This document shows, piece after piece, positions 5,108 to 11,711 of a DNA stretch of 11,711 bases; positions within the stretch are counted from its first letter, which is position 1; each line of letters starts with the position of its first letter. The DNA comes from an uncultured Clostridia bacterium (GTDB lineage: Bacteria; Bacillota; Clostridia; Christensenellales; Borkfalkiaceae), in assembly GCA_947629875.1 (NCBI GenBank), contig CANRFK010000160.1:1-11711 (forward strand), written 5' to 3'. The notes beneath the pieces were generated by a model, which worked only from the letters and a program-made list of their open reading frames with translations, was not told the origin of the DNA and searched no databases. The translations under genes were made by a program, and so were the position numbers.

Positions 5108-5141
5108 GATGCGTCCCGCTCCATCTCTACCAACAGTAGAA
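5108..5141 (+). repeat. short direct repeat pair, first copy
   Basis: GATGCGTCCCG (5108-5118), then ATCTCTACCAACAGTAGAA (5123-5141), matches the arrangement at 5289-5322, 181 nt away. CTAC and GTAG can form a small hairpin in both copies. T-runs precede both. Confidence 0.6.
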
Positions 5142-5288
5142 TTGCCCCGCCATGGCCACGAAATCCATGCCGCTTTATCTTTTCCTCTGACCCTTTCCCG
5201 CCTTTTTTATCTATCTTCCTTACCTGCATTTCCGCGTATTCTTTATCTTTTTTATCTTTCTTTTTCTCTATTTGTCTTACTTTTTAAC

Positions 5289-5322
5289 GATGCGTCCCGA
5301 TTTATATCTACCCGCAGTAGAA
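5289..5322 (+). repeat. short direct repeat pair, second copy
   Basis: GATGCGTCCCG (5289-5299), then ATATCTACCCGCAGTAGAA (5304-5322), is the counterpart of 5108-5141. The loop bases between CTAC and GTAG differ (CCGCA versus CAACA). Confidence 0.6.
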
Positions 5323-5357
5323 GTCCCCGCGCGGGCATGAAAAATGTCCTCCCGAGC

Positions 5358-5407
5358 GCAGTCTGTCTTATCCCCCTCCCCGCGCCATTCCGGGTAGGAA
5401 GAGGAAC
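5358..5407 (+). repeat. exact 50-bp direct repeat, right copy
   Basis: Identical to 4871-4920. It is followed by ACACCGAGGGG and then the terminator of the GGGtGRT gene. Confidence 0.9.
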
Positions 5408-5440
5408 ACACCGAGGGGCTTATCCCCGACCCCATCTCAC

Positions 5441-5470
5441 AAAAAAACAGCCGCAACCCGAAGGCGCGGC
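5441..5470 (-). terminator. Rho-independent terminator of the NifU-like/GGGtGRT operon
   Basis: On the minus strand GCCGCGCC pairs with GGTTGCGGC (one bulged T) around a TTCG tetraloop (5450-5470), followed by TG and seven T residues (5441-5447). It begins 28 nt after the stop codon of the GGGtGRT gene. Confidence 0.85.
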
Positions 5471-5497
5471 CGCTTTTCTCACAGCGTTTTACCTATT

Positions 5498-6499
5498 TTA
5501 TTTCGCCATACCCTCTTGGACTGCCACGGCGACGGCGACCGTCGCGCCGACCATGGGGTTGTTGCCCATGCCGATGAGCCCCATCATCTCGACGTGCGCA
5601 GGCACCGAGGAGGAGCCCGCAAACTGCGCGTCGGAGTGCATTCTGCCCATCGTATCCGTCATGCCGTAGGAGGAAGGCCCCGCCGCCATGTTGTCGGGGT
5701 GCAGCGTTCTGCCCGTGCCGCCGCCGGAGGCCACGGAGAAATACTTCACGCCGTTCTCCACGCACCACTTCTTGTAGGTGCCCGCAACGGGGTGCTGGAA
5801 ACGCGTCGGGTTGGTGGAGTTGCCCGTAATGGAGACACCCACCTTCTCGAGTTTCATGATGGCGACGCCCTCGGGCACGTTGTCCGCGCCGTAGCACTTC
5901 ACTTTGGCACGGGGGCCGTCCGAATAGGCGACCTCCTTGGTCACCTTCACCGTCTCGGTGTAGGGGTCGAACACCGTCTCGCAGTAGGTGAAGCCGTTGA
6001 TGCGGGAAATGATGAACGCCGCATCCTTGCCGAGGCCGTTCAGAATGACGCGCAGCGGGTTCTTGCGCACCTTGTTGGCATTCATCGCAATGGAGATGGC
6101 GCCCTCCGCGGCGGCGAAGCTCTCATGCCCCGCGAGGAAGCAGAAGCACTCCGTCTCCTCGGAGAGGAGCATCTTGCCGAGGTTGCCGTGCCCGAGGCCA
6201 ACCTTTCTGTTCTCGGCGACGGAGCCGGGGATGCAGAACGATTGCAGCCCGATGCCGATGGCGGCGGCGGCGTCCGCGGCCTTGGTGCAGCCCTTCTTGA
6301 TGGCGATGGCCGCGCCCACGGTGTAAGCCCACACCGCGTTCTCAAAGCAGATGGGCTGGGTGCCGCGCACGAGTTTCTCGCAATCCACGCCCTTGGAAAG
6401 GCAGATGTCGCGGCATTCCTCTATCGATTTGATGCCGTATTGTGACAGCGTTTTGTTGATTTTGTCAATTCTTCTCTCATAACCTTCAAACAAAGCCAT
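5498..6499 (-). CDS. GGGtGRT-family protein, function unknown
   Basis: The 333-aa product carries the motif that names this family, G-G-G-T-G-R-T at residues 259-265, followed by L-H-P-D-N. Other strong segments are S-I-T-G-N-S-T-N-P-T-R-F-Q-H-P-V (about 223-238) and a Gly/Ala/Val-rich C-terminus, G-M-G-N-N-P-M-V-G-A-T-V-A-V-A-V. It has ten cysteines (33, 40, 51, 71, 89, 118, 120, 173, 202, 246), no signal peptide and no clear membrane segment. The longer frame to 6592 is rejected because the ATG at 6499 has AAGGAGG 6 nt upstream. It lies 11 nt after a NifU-like gene and shares its promoter. The family is conserved and often placed beside such scaffolds (from memory), but no reaction is established. 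A role with a cysteine-ligated cluster or its client is inference. Confidence 0.93.
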   Translation of the reverse strand: MALFEGYERRIDKINKTLSQYGIKSIEECRDICLSKGVDCEKLVRGTQPICFENAVWAYTVGAAIAIKKGCTKAADAAAAIGIGLQSFCIPGSVAENRKVGLGHGNLGKMLLSEETECFCFLAGHESFAAAEGAISIAMNANKVRKNPLRVILNGLGKDAAFIISRINGFTYCETVFDPYTETVKVTKEVAYSDGPRAKVKCYGADNVPEGVAIMKLEKVGVSITGNSTNPTRFQHPVAGTYKKWCVENGVKYFSVASGGGTGRTLHPDNMAAGPSSYGMTDTMGRMHSDAQFAGSSSVPAHVEMMGLIGMGNNPMVGATVAVAVAVQEGMAK

Positions 6500-6505
6500 G
6501 TTGCG

Positions 6506-6512
6506 CCTCCTT
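6506..6512 (-). promoter_or_regulatory. ribosome binding site overlapping the upstream stop codon
   Basis: The minus strand reads AAGGAGG, 6 nt before the GGGtGRT start. It overlaps the TAA of the NifU-like gene, so the two genes are likely translationally coupled. It also settles the start at 6499. Confidence 0.8.
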
Positions 6513-7212
6513 ATTCCTTGCGGGGGTCGATGTACTTCACCGCGCCCTGCTCCGGCGTAAATCTGCCGTAGTGCCCCATCGCCTTCGTCCACGCCTCGTT
6601 GGGCTCTGCGCCCTTCTTGATGAAGTCGGTCATCTTGCCGAGGGAGACAAACTCATAGCCGCACACCTGGTCGTCCTTGTCGAGGGCGAGGCGGGTGACG
6701 TACCCCTCCGCCATCTCGAGATAGCGCACGCCCTTCTTGGCGGTGCCGTACATGGTGCCCACCTGCGAGCGAAGCCCCTTGCCGAGATCTTCCAGCCCCG
6801 CGCCCACGACGAGCCCGTCGTCGGAGAAGGCCGACTGCGTTCTGCCGTACACGATCTGCAAGAAGAGTTCGCGCATGGCGGTGTTGATGGCGTCGCACAC
6901 GAGGTCGGTGTTGAGCGCCTCCAAAATGGTCTTATGGGGTAAGATTTCCGCGGCCATGGCGGCGGAATGCGTCATGCCCGAGCACCCGATGGTCTCAATG
7001 AGAGCCTCTTCGATGACGCCCTTTTTCACATTGAGGGTGAGTTTGCACGCGCCCTGCTGGGGAGCGCACCAACCGATGCCGTGGGTAAAGCCGCTGATGT
7101 CGGTGATCTGCTTCGCGCACACCCATTTTCCCTCTTCGGGGATGGGCGCGGGGTCGTGCCACGGCCCCTTTGCGATGCAGGTCATCTCTTCCACTTCGCG
7201 TGAATATTGCAT
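6511..7212 (-). CDS. NifU/IscU-like iron-sulfur cluster scaffold protein
   Basis: The 233-aa product contains an IscU/NifU-N-like domain (about 30-150): G-W-C-A-P-Q-Q-G-A-C (C49, C56), then I-E-T-I-G-C-S-G-M-T-H-S-A-A-M (C77), then D-L-V-C-D-A (C106). This fits the three-cysteine scaffold pattern, although spacing differs from E. coli IscU (37/63/106). Extra cysteines lie at 12 and 32. The last ~80 residues form an extension with no known motif, longer than the ~130-aa IscU. The ATG at 7212 has GGAGG 8-9 nt upstream and a clear promoter. There is no cysteine desulfurase (iscS/sufS) next to it; the partner is the GGGtGRT protein. Binding of an Fe-S cluster is family-based inference. The gene is not housekeeping iscU/sufU in context, so I give no symbol. 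Confidence 0.88.
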   Translation of the reverse strand: MQYSREVEEMTCIAKGPWHDPAPIPEEGKWVCAKQITDISGFTHGIGWCAPQQGACKLTLNVKKGVIEEALIETIGCSGMTHSAAMAAEILPHKTILEALNTDLVCDAINTAMRELFLQIVYGRTQSAFSDDGLVVGAGLEDLGKGLRSQVGTMYGTAKKGVRYLEMAEGYVTRLALDKDDQVCGYEFVSLGKMTDFIKKGAEPNEAWTKAMGHYGRFTPEQGAVKYIDPRKE

Positions 7213-7254
7213 AAGATGAATCCTCCGAAAAATTTTGGCTGTCTACCATTTCCT

Positions 7255-7283
7255 ATTCTACCACATTTTTCCGTGAAAGACAA
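7255..7283 (-). promoter_or_regulatory. promoter of the NifU-like/GGGtGRT operon
   Basis: On the minus strand TTGTCT (complement of 7278-7283), a 17-nt spacer and TAGAAT (complement of 7255-7260), with TGG just before the -10 (extended -10). It lies between the rseP terminator and the NifU-like start, making this pair an independent unit with a leader of about 35 nt. Confidence 0.8.
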
Positions 7284-7311
7284 TACCCCTCGCACAAAAT
7301 TTTGCGAAAAT

Positions 7312-7348
7312 TTATGCGCCCGCGCGGCAGAGCCGCGCGGGCGCATAA
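7312..7348 (-). terminator. terminator hairpin after rseP
   Basis: A perfect 17-bp stem (7312-7328 with 7332-7348) with a 3-nt loop, followed on the minus strand by ATTTTCG. The T-run is short but the stem is very stable. It separates the frr-rseP array from the promoter at 7255-7283. Confidence 0.7.
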
Positions 7349-7364
7349 TCATATCGTTCCCCCT

Positions 7365-8750
7365 TCAAATAAATTGCAGAACGTCCACCAAAATGGCGAA
7401 CCCGATGAGGAGCACAAACCCCACCGCGTGGATAACGGCCTCGATTTTGCGGGAGATCGGCCGCCCGCGCACCCATTCGATGGCGGTGAACACCACCTTG
7501 CTGCCGTCGAGGGCGGGGATGGGCAGGAGATTGAACACGGCGAGGTTGACCCCGATGAACCCCGCGATCTCCAAAAAACTTTGGAAGCCCTGCGAGGCGA
7601 CGGACGCCGTCGTGCGGATGGTCGTCACGGGCCCGCCGAGCGCGTTTAAGCCTAACCTGCCCGTGAAAAGTTCCCCGATGACGCGGAAGATGGCCCCCGC
7701 GATCTTGAAGGAGTACACAAAGGAGTGCCCGATGGTTTCGAAAAAACCGCAGCGGTAGTTCACGGTGCGCACGGTGTAGTACCTGCCGTCTTCGCGCGTC
7801 TCGATGCCCGCGCCCAGCGCATTCCACACGCCCGTGTAGTCGGCGCTGTTTTTAAGGGAGACCGCCCCGCGCAGTTTCACCGTGATGCGCTCCTCTTTTC
7901 TCGAGCCGTCCTCCTGCACGCGGGAGACGAGGAAGCCCATTTCGTCGCCCGCCTCACAGCCGTTGAGCGCGCGGGCAAGGTCGCTCGTGAGATAGATGCA
8001 CCGCCCGTCGGCCTCCAAAATTCTGTCCCCCTCTTGAAAGGACATCGCGGCGTACGTCTCATCCTCGGCGACGTCGTAGAGCTCCAACACCCTCTGCCCG
8101 TAGATGCCGAAGCACAGCGTGATGAGAAGAAGCGCCAAAATGTAGTTCATGAGCGCGCCCGAAACGAGCACGATGATGCGCTTCCACGGCTTCATGCGGG
8201 TAAACGTGCCGTCGTCATTCCAGTCCCGCTTCTTGGGTTTCGCGGCGGTTTTTTGCTCTTTGGAGAAGGGCTCCGCCGCGCTTTCTCCCGCCTCTTCCGC
8301 GACAATTTCCGCGGGATTTTCTGCCGCATTTTCCGCCGCGGGAGGCGGAAAAACAAACAACGTTTCCTCGTTTTTGCAATTTTCGGGCTCGTCCGCCCCT
8401 GCGTCTGCCTTCCTCTCTTCCCCCTCGGGCGCAGCTCCCTCCTCGGCGCCCTTCGCGGCTTCTTCGGCGGGCTCTTTTTTGTCCTCCTCGTCGAGGCCGT
8501 CCTCGCCGTGGAAGGCGCAATAGCCGCCGAGCGGCAGAAGACGCACGGCGAAAATTTCGCCCGACTTTTTCTTGCGGATCTTGAAAAAGGCGGGTCCGAA
8601 GCCGATGGAAAATTCGTCAATTTGAAATTTGAAAATTTTCCCCGCGACGTAGTGCCCGAACTCGTGCACGGTGATCATCGCAAGGAGAATGAGAATGGCG
8701 AGGAGCACCGAAGCGACCGTGTTCCACGCGGAGAGAAGTTCAGTTGCCAT
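7365..8750 (-). CDS. rseP: RseP/RasP-type site-2 intramembrane metalloprotease with acidic insert
   Basis: The 461-aa product is an M50 membrane zinc protease that cuts transmembrane anti-sigma factors or signal-peptide remnants within the membrane. The zinc motif H29-E-F-G-H33 lies in the first membrane helix. L-P-L-G-G-Y is at 73-77. A second helix starts near 191 (R-I-I-V-L-V-S-G-A-L-M-N-Y). A PDZ-like domain spans about 220-300. N-L-L-P-I-P-A-L-D415-G carries the third zinc ligand, and a last helix spans about 435-461. Residues ~83-178 are an unusual Glu/Ala-rich insert where relatives have a short loop, making the protein longer than is common. The start at 8750 overlaps the end of dxr by 11 nt with no good ribosome site, so translation is probably coupled. 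An upstream extension to 8807 is Arg-rich and rejected. Confidence 0.93.
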   Translation of the reverse strand: MATELLSAWNTVASVLLAILILLAMITVHEFGHYVAGKIFKFQIDEFSIGFGPAFFKIRKKKSGEIFAVRLLPLGGYCAFHGEDGLDEEDKKEPAEEAAKGAEEGAAPEGEERKADAGADEPENCKNEETLFVFPPPAAENAAENPAEIVAEEAGESAAEPFSKEQKTAAKPKKRDWNDDGTFTRMKPWKRIIVLVSGALMNYILALLLITLCFGIYGQRVLELYDVAEDETYAAMSFQEGDRILEADGRCIYLTSDLARALNGCEAGDEMGFLVSRVQEDGSRKEERITVKLRGAVSLKNSADYTGVWNALGAGIETREDGRYYTVRTVNYRCGFFETIGHSFVYSFKIAGAIFRVIGELFTGRLGLNALGGPVTTIRTTASVASQGFQSFLEIAGFIGVNLAVFNLLPIPALDGSKVVFTAIEWVRGRPISRKIEAVIHAVGFVLLIGFAILVDVLQFI

Positions 8751-9816
8751 AGAGAAGCGTTCGCGCGGCCTCGCGCGCGCGCCTGTCCGCCTCGGCGACC
8801 GCCTCAAAGGAAGCGGCCTCTTCGCGGGGAACGCGTGCGAGCACGTCCTTGATAGTTTCTGCGATGCGGGGGAAAGATATACCGCCGCGCAAAAAGGCGC
8901 GCACCGCCTCCTCCGCCGCCCCGTTCAAGACGGCGGGCGCCGTCCCCCCCGCCTTGCCCGCTTCGACGGCAAGGGTGAAACAGGGGAATTTTTCGGCGGG
9001 GAGCCGCTCGAAATGAAGGGCGCCGAGCGCGGCGAGGTCGAGTTCCCGCTCGCAGGGAAGCCTTTCGGGATAGGTGAGCGCGAGTTGGATGGGCACGCGC
9101 ATATCGGGGTAGCCGAGTTGGGCGAGGGCGGCGCCGTCCTCGAAGTACACGAGGGAGTGCACGATGCTCTCGGGGTGCACCACGGCCTCGATTTGGTCAA
9201 ATTTCGCCCCATACAGCCACTTTGCCTCGATGACTTCATAGCCCTTGTTGAGGAGCGTCGCGCTGTCCACGGTCACCTTCGCGCCCATGTTCCACGTCGG
9301 GTGTTTGAGGGCGTCCTTTGCGGTGACGCGGGCAAGTTGTTCCTCGGTATAATGGAGGAAGGGCCCGCCGCTCGCGGTGAGCACGAGTTTTTTGAAGGCG
9401 GCGTCGCGCCGAAAGCCGAGGGCTTGGAAGATGGCGGAGTGCTCGCTATCGACGGGCACAATTTCAACGCCCTTCTCTTTGGCGGCACGCATGACGAGTT
9501 CGCCGCCGACGACGAGGCTCTCCTTGTTGGCAAGGGCAATTTTTTTTCCGCAGCCGATCGCCTGCAAGGTGTAGGCAAGCCCCGCAAAACCGCTCGCCGC
9601 GATGAAGGCGACGTCGCAGTCCTCAAAGACTTCCCCCGCGCCGATTTCGCCGCAAAATGCGATATGGGGGTGGAATTCATCGCAGAGCGCGCGCAAACCC
9701 TCCGCGTCCCGCCCGCAGACGAGCGCGGAAAATGAAAAGGTTTGGGGGTTGCGGCGCACGACGTCGGCGACCTGCTTGCCGATATTTCCCGTGCACCCTA
9801 CAAGAGCGATCTTCAT
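8740..9816 (-). CDS. dxr: 1-deoxy-D-xylulose 5-phosphate reductoisomerase
   Basis: The 358-aa product converts DXP to MEP with NADPH and a divalent metal, the first committed step of the MEP isoprenoid pathway. M-K-I-A-L-V-G-C-T-G-N-I-G is the nucleotide site (7-13). N-K-E-S is at 97-100 and V-D-S-E-H-S (122-127) supplies metal ligands D123 and E125. S-G-G-P-F is at 149-153. W-N-M-G-A-K-V-T-V-D-S-A-T-L-L-N-K-G-Y-E includes N190, K191 and ligand E194. H-P-E-S-I-V-H follows at 214-220. It is 25-40 residues shorter than usual Dxr; the loss lies between about 50 and 75 of the NADPH domain. The start at 9816 gives the canonical N-terminus, and the frame upstream to 9858 runs through a hairpin. The ribosome site (GGGAA) is weak. 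It overlaps rseP, and a terminator-like hairpin separates it from cdsA. Confidence 0.96.
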   Translation of the reverse strand: MKIALVGCTGNIGKQVADVVRRNPQTFSFSALVCGRDAEGLRALCDEFHPHIAFCGEIGAGEVFEDCDVAFIAASGFAGLAYTLQAIGCGKKIALANKESLVVGGELVMRAAKEKGVEIVPVDSEHSAIFQALGFRRDAAFKKLVLTASGGPFLHYTEEQLARVTAKDALKHPTWNMGAKVTVDSATLLNKGYEVIEAKWLYGAKFDQIEAVVHPESIVHSLVYFEDGAALAQLGYPDMRVPIQLALTYPERLPCERELDLAALGALHFERLPAEKFPCFTLAVEAGKAGGTAPAVLNGAAEEAVRAFLRGGISFPRIAETIKDVLARVPREEAASFEAVAEADRRAREAARTLLYGN

Positions 9817-9828
9817 ATTGTTCCCGAT

Positions 9829-9854
9829 AAAAACGCCCGCCTTGCAAGCGGGCG
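9829..9854 (-). terminator. terminator-like hairpin between cdsA and dxr
   Basis: On the minus strand CGCCCGC pairs with GCGGGCG (9834-9840 with 9848-9854), extendable by TTG/CAA, followed directly by five T residues (9829-9833). The dxr start is only 12 nt further on. It could end part of the transcripts after cdsA or shield the cdsA 3' end. No separate strong dxr promoter is evident in the 57-nt gap. Confidence 0.6.
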
Positions 9855-9873
9855 GCAATGTATTGTATGCAAA

Positions 9874-10947
<1,074 letters not shown>

Positions 10948-10952
10948 ACTGT

Positions 10953-10957
10953 CTCCC
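10953..10957 (-). promoter_or_regulatory. ribosome binding site used to choose the cdsA start
   Basis: GGGAG on the minus strand lies 5 nt before the ATG at 10947. The competing ATG at 10962 overlaps the uppS stop (ATGA) but has no comparable site, so initiation there would rely on coupling. Confidence 0.5.
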
Positions 10958-10958
10958 A

Positions 10959-11651
10959 TCATAATTTCCCGAAGCGGCGGTCGCGCGCCGCGAATGCCGC
11001 GAGGGCTTCGTCAAATTCCCCGTCGGAAAAATCGGGGAACAGCGTATTTGTAAAGTAGAGTTCGGCGTACGCCGCCTGCCACAGGAGGAAGTTGGAGATG
11101 CGCACCTCCTTCCCCGTGCGGATGAGAAGGTCGGGCGGGGGCAGCTCCCCCGTCCAGAGAAGTTTTTCGAACTCCTCCCCCGTCACTTCTTTGCCCTGCC
11201 TTATGGCCTCGTTTGCGGCGGCGACGATCTCCTGCCTGCCGCCGTAGGCGATGGCGAGCGTCAGTGTGCCGCGCGTGCCTCCCTCCGTCCGCTTGACGCC
11301 GCTACGGATAATTTCCGCAACGTCGGCGGGCAAAAGCGACAAGTCGCCGATGACGTTCAGGGTAACATCCTTCTTTTTGAGCGTCTCCGCGTGTGCGGAA
11401 AAGTACTCGCGGAAGAGGCGGAAAAGTCCCTTTAATTCCTCTTCGGGTCGGGATAAATTCTCCGTGGAGAGGGCGTACATGGTGAGATACTTTACGCCCC
11501 GATCGAAGGCGTGCCCCGAGAGGGCGACCATGCGATCCATGCCCGCACGGTGCCCCGCACTGCGCGGAAGAAGCCGCTTTTTCGCCCACCGCCCGTTGCC
11601 GTCCATGATGACGGCAACATGTTGGGGCATTGCACCGGGTTTCGACGCCAT
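10959..11651 (-). CDS. uppS: undecaprenyl diphosphate synthase (cis-prenyltransferase)
   Basis: The 230-aa product condenses farnesyl diphosphate with isopentenyl diphosphate units to make the C55 lipid carrier for peptidoglycan and other wall polymers. H-V-A-V-I-M-D-G-N-G-R-W-A (11-23) includes the catalytic D17. Y-A-L-S-T-E-N is at 59-65, and D174-L-L-I-R-T-G with R-I-S-N-F-L-L-W-Q-A-A-Y-A-E-L-Y-F at 184-200 are family hallmarks. The usual R-T-G-G-E-x-R reads R-T-G-K-E-V-R here, a mild variation. The ATG at 11651 overlaps the frr stop by one base (TGATG), and an AAGGAG lies about 14 nt upstream inside frr. Its substrate derives from the MEP pathway that the linked dxr feeds. Confidence 0.96.
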   Translation of the reverse strand: MASKPGAMPQHVAVIMDGNGRWAKKRLLPRSAGHRAGMDRMVALSGHAFDRGVKYLTMYALSTENLSRPEEELKGLFRLFREYFSAHAETLKKKDVTLNVIGDLSLLPADVAEIIRSGVKRTEGGTRGTLTLAIAYGGRQEIVAAANEAIRQGKEVTGEEFEKLLWTGELPPPDLLIRTGKEVRISNFLLWQAAYAELYFTNTLFPDFSDGEFDEALAAFAARDRRFGKL

Positions 11652-11711
11652 CAGACGGTCATGAGCTCCTTTTCCTTGGCGGCGACGATCTTATCGATCT
11701 CCTCCACGCTC
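11651..11711 (-). CDS. frr: ribosome recycling factor, C-terminal end (cut by window edge)
   Basis: The last 19 codons read S-V-E-E-I-D-K-I-V-A-A-K-E-K-E-L-M-T-V and then TGA, matching the conserved C-terminal helix of RRF, which splits post-termination ribosomes with EF-G. Position directly upstream of uppS, with a 1-nt overlap, is the standard Bacillota arrangement. The rest of the gene lies beyond 11711. Confidence 0.92.
   Translation of the reverse strand, partial: SVEEIDKIVAAKEKELMTV

Larger units (their letters stand above)
4194..5440. other. gene-free, palindrome-rich intergenic region
   Basis: There is no credible gene over about 1.25 kb. Frames here translate to R/P/S-rich or lysine-rich low-complexity peptides. 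From left to right it holds an inverted half-site CTCGGTAT (4289-4296), variable-stem hairpins (4317, 4728) with a broken relative (4686), and a hairpin pairing CTCGCC with GGCGAG near 4387-4405. It also holds a long stem-loop (4459-4493), a G-quadruplex motif (4519-4542), and two-hairpin elements (4549, 4808, and one inverted at 4614). An exact 50-bp direct repeat (4871, 5358) flanks an AT-rich island (about 4990-5320). Confidence 0.7.

Noticed and set aside
5516..6445. 309-codon plus-strand open frame
   Set aside because: Antisense to the GGGtGRT gene. His/Arg/Gly-rich composition and no ribosome site.
7725..8852. 375-codon plus-strand open frame
   Set aside because: Antisense to rseP and the end of dxr. 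The product is an R/F/L-rich shadow without domain features.

Overview
This window is 11.7 kb of what looks like a bacterial chromosome from a GC-rich member of the Bacillota, most likely class Clostridia. The evidence is the gene order frr-uppS-cdsA-dxr-rseP, strong Shine-Dalgarno sites, TTGACA/TATAAT-type promoters, a Gram-positive-style lipoprotein, and GC-rich palindromic intergenic repeats of a kind common in gut Clostridia. Assignment below class is a guess. Every convincing gene is on the minus strand, so genes read from high to low coordinates. All long plus-strand reading frames are antisense shadows or lie in repeats.

Right part (11711 to 7312): the 3' end of frr, then uppS, cdsA, dxr and rseP in a compact array with 1-nt, short (about 0-14 nt, depending on the cdsA start) and 11-nt junctions. 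One 57-nt gap between cdsA and dxr holds a terminator-like hairpin. The array joins ribosome recycling to the lipid-carrier branch (MEP isoprenoid entry by Dxr, undecaprenyl diphosphate by UppS), phospholipid synthesis (CdsA) and the site-2 protease RseP. It ends at a perfect 17-bp hairpin.

Middle part (7283 to 5441): a separate promoter drives two genes, a NifU/IscU-like scaffold protein and a GGGtGRT-family protein. They are tightly coupled (11-nt gap) and closed by a strong terminator with a UUCG loop. The biochemical role of this pair is unknown. It is the best candidate here for an under-described system.

Left part: a 1.25-kb gene-free stretch (4194 to 5440) full of palindromic repeats, an exact 50-bp direct repeat pair and an AT-rich island. 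Then a promoter and a lipoprotein of unknown function with an acidic repeat tail, a possible 46-aa ORF overlapping the galE start by ATGA, and galE. A second repeat-rich gene-free stretch (732 to about 1530) follows. Last is a consensus promoter with phased T-tracts upstream, which starts the S10 ribosomal operon (rpsJ, then rplC, which runs off the left edge).

The main novelty outside genes is two families of intergenic hairpin elements whose stems change sequence but keep pairing. One has fixed flanks around a variable 14-17 bp stem (3 copies plus a broken one). The other is a two-hairpin unit (5 copies plus one inverted).
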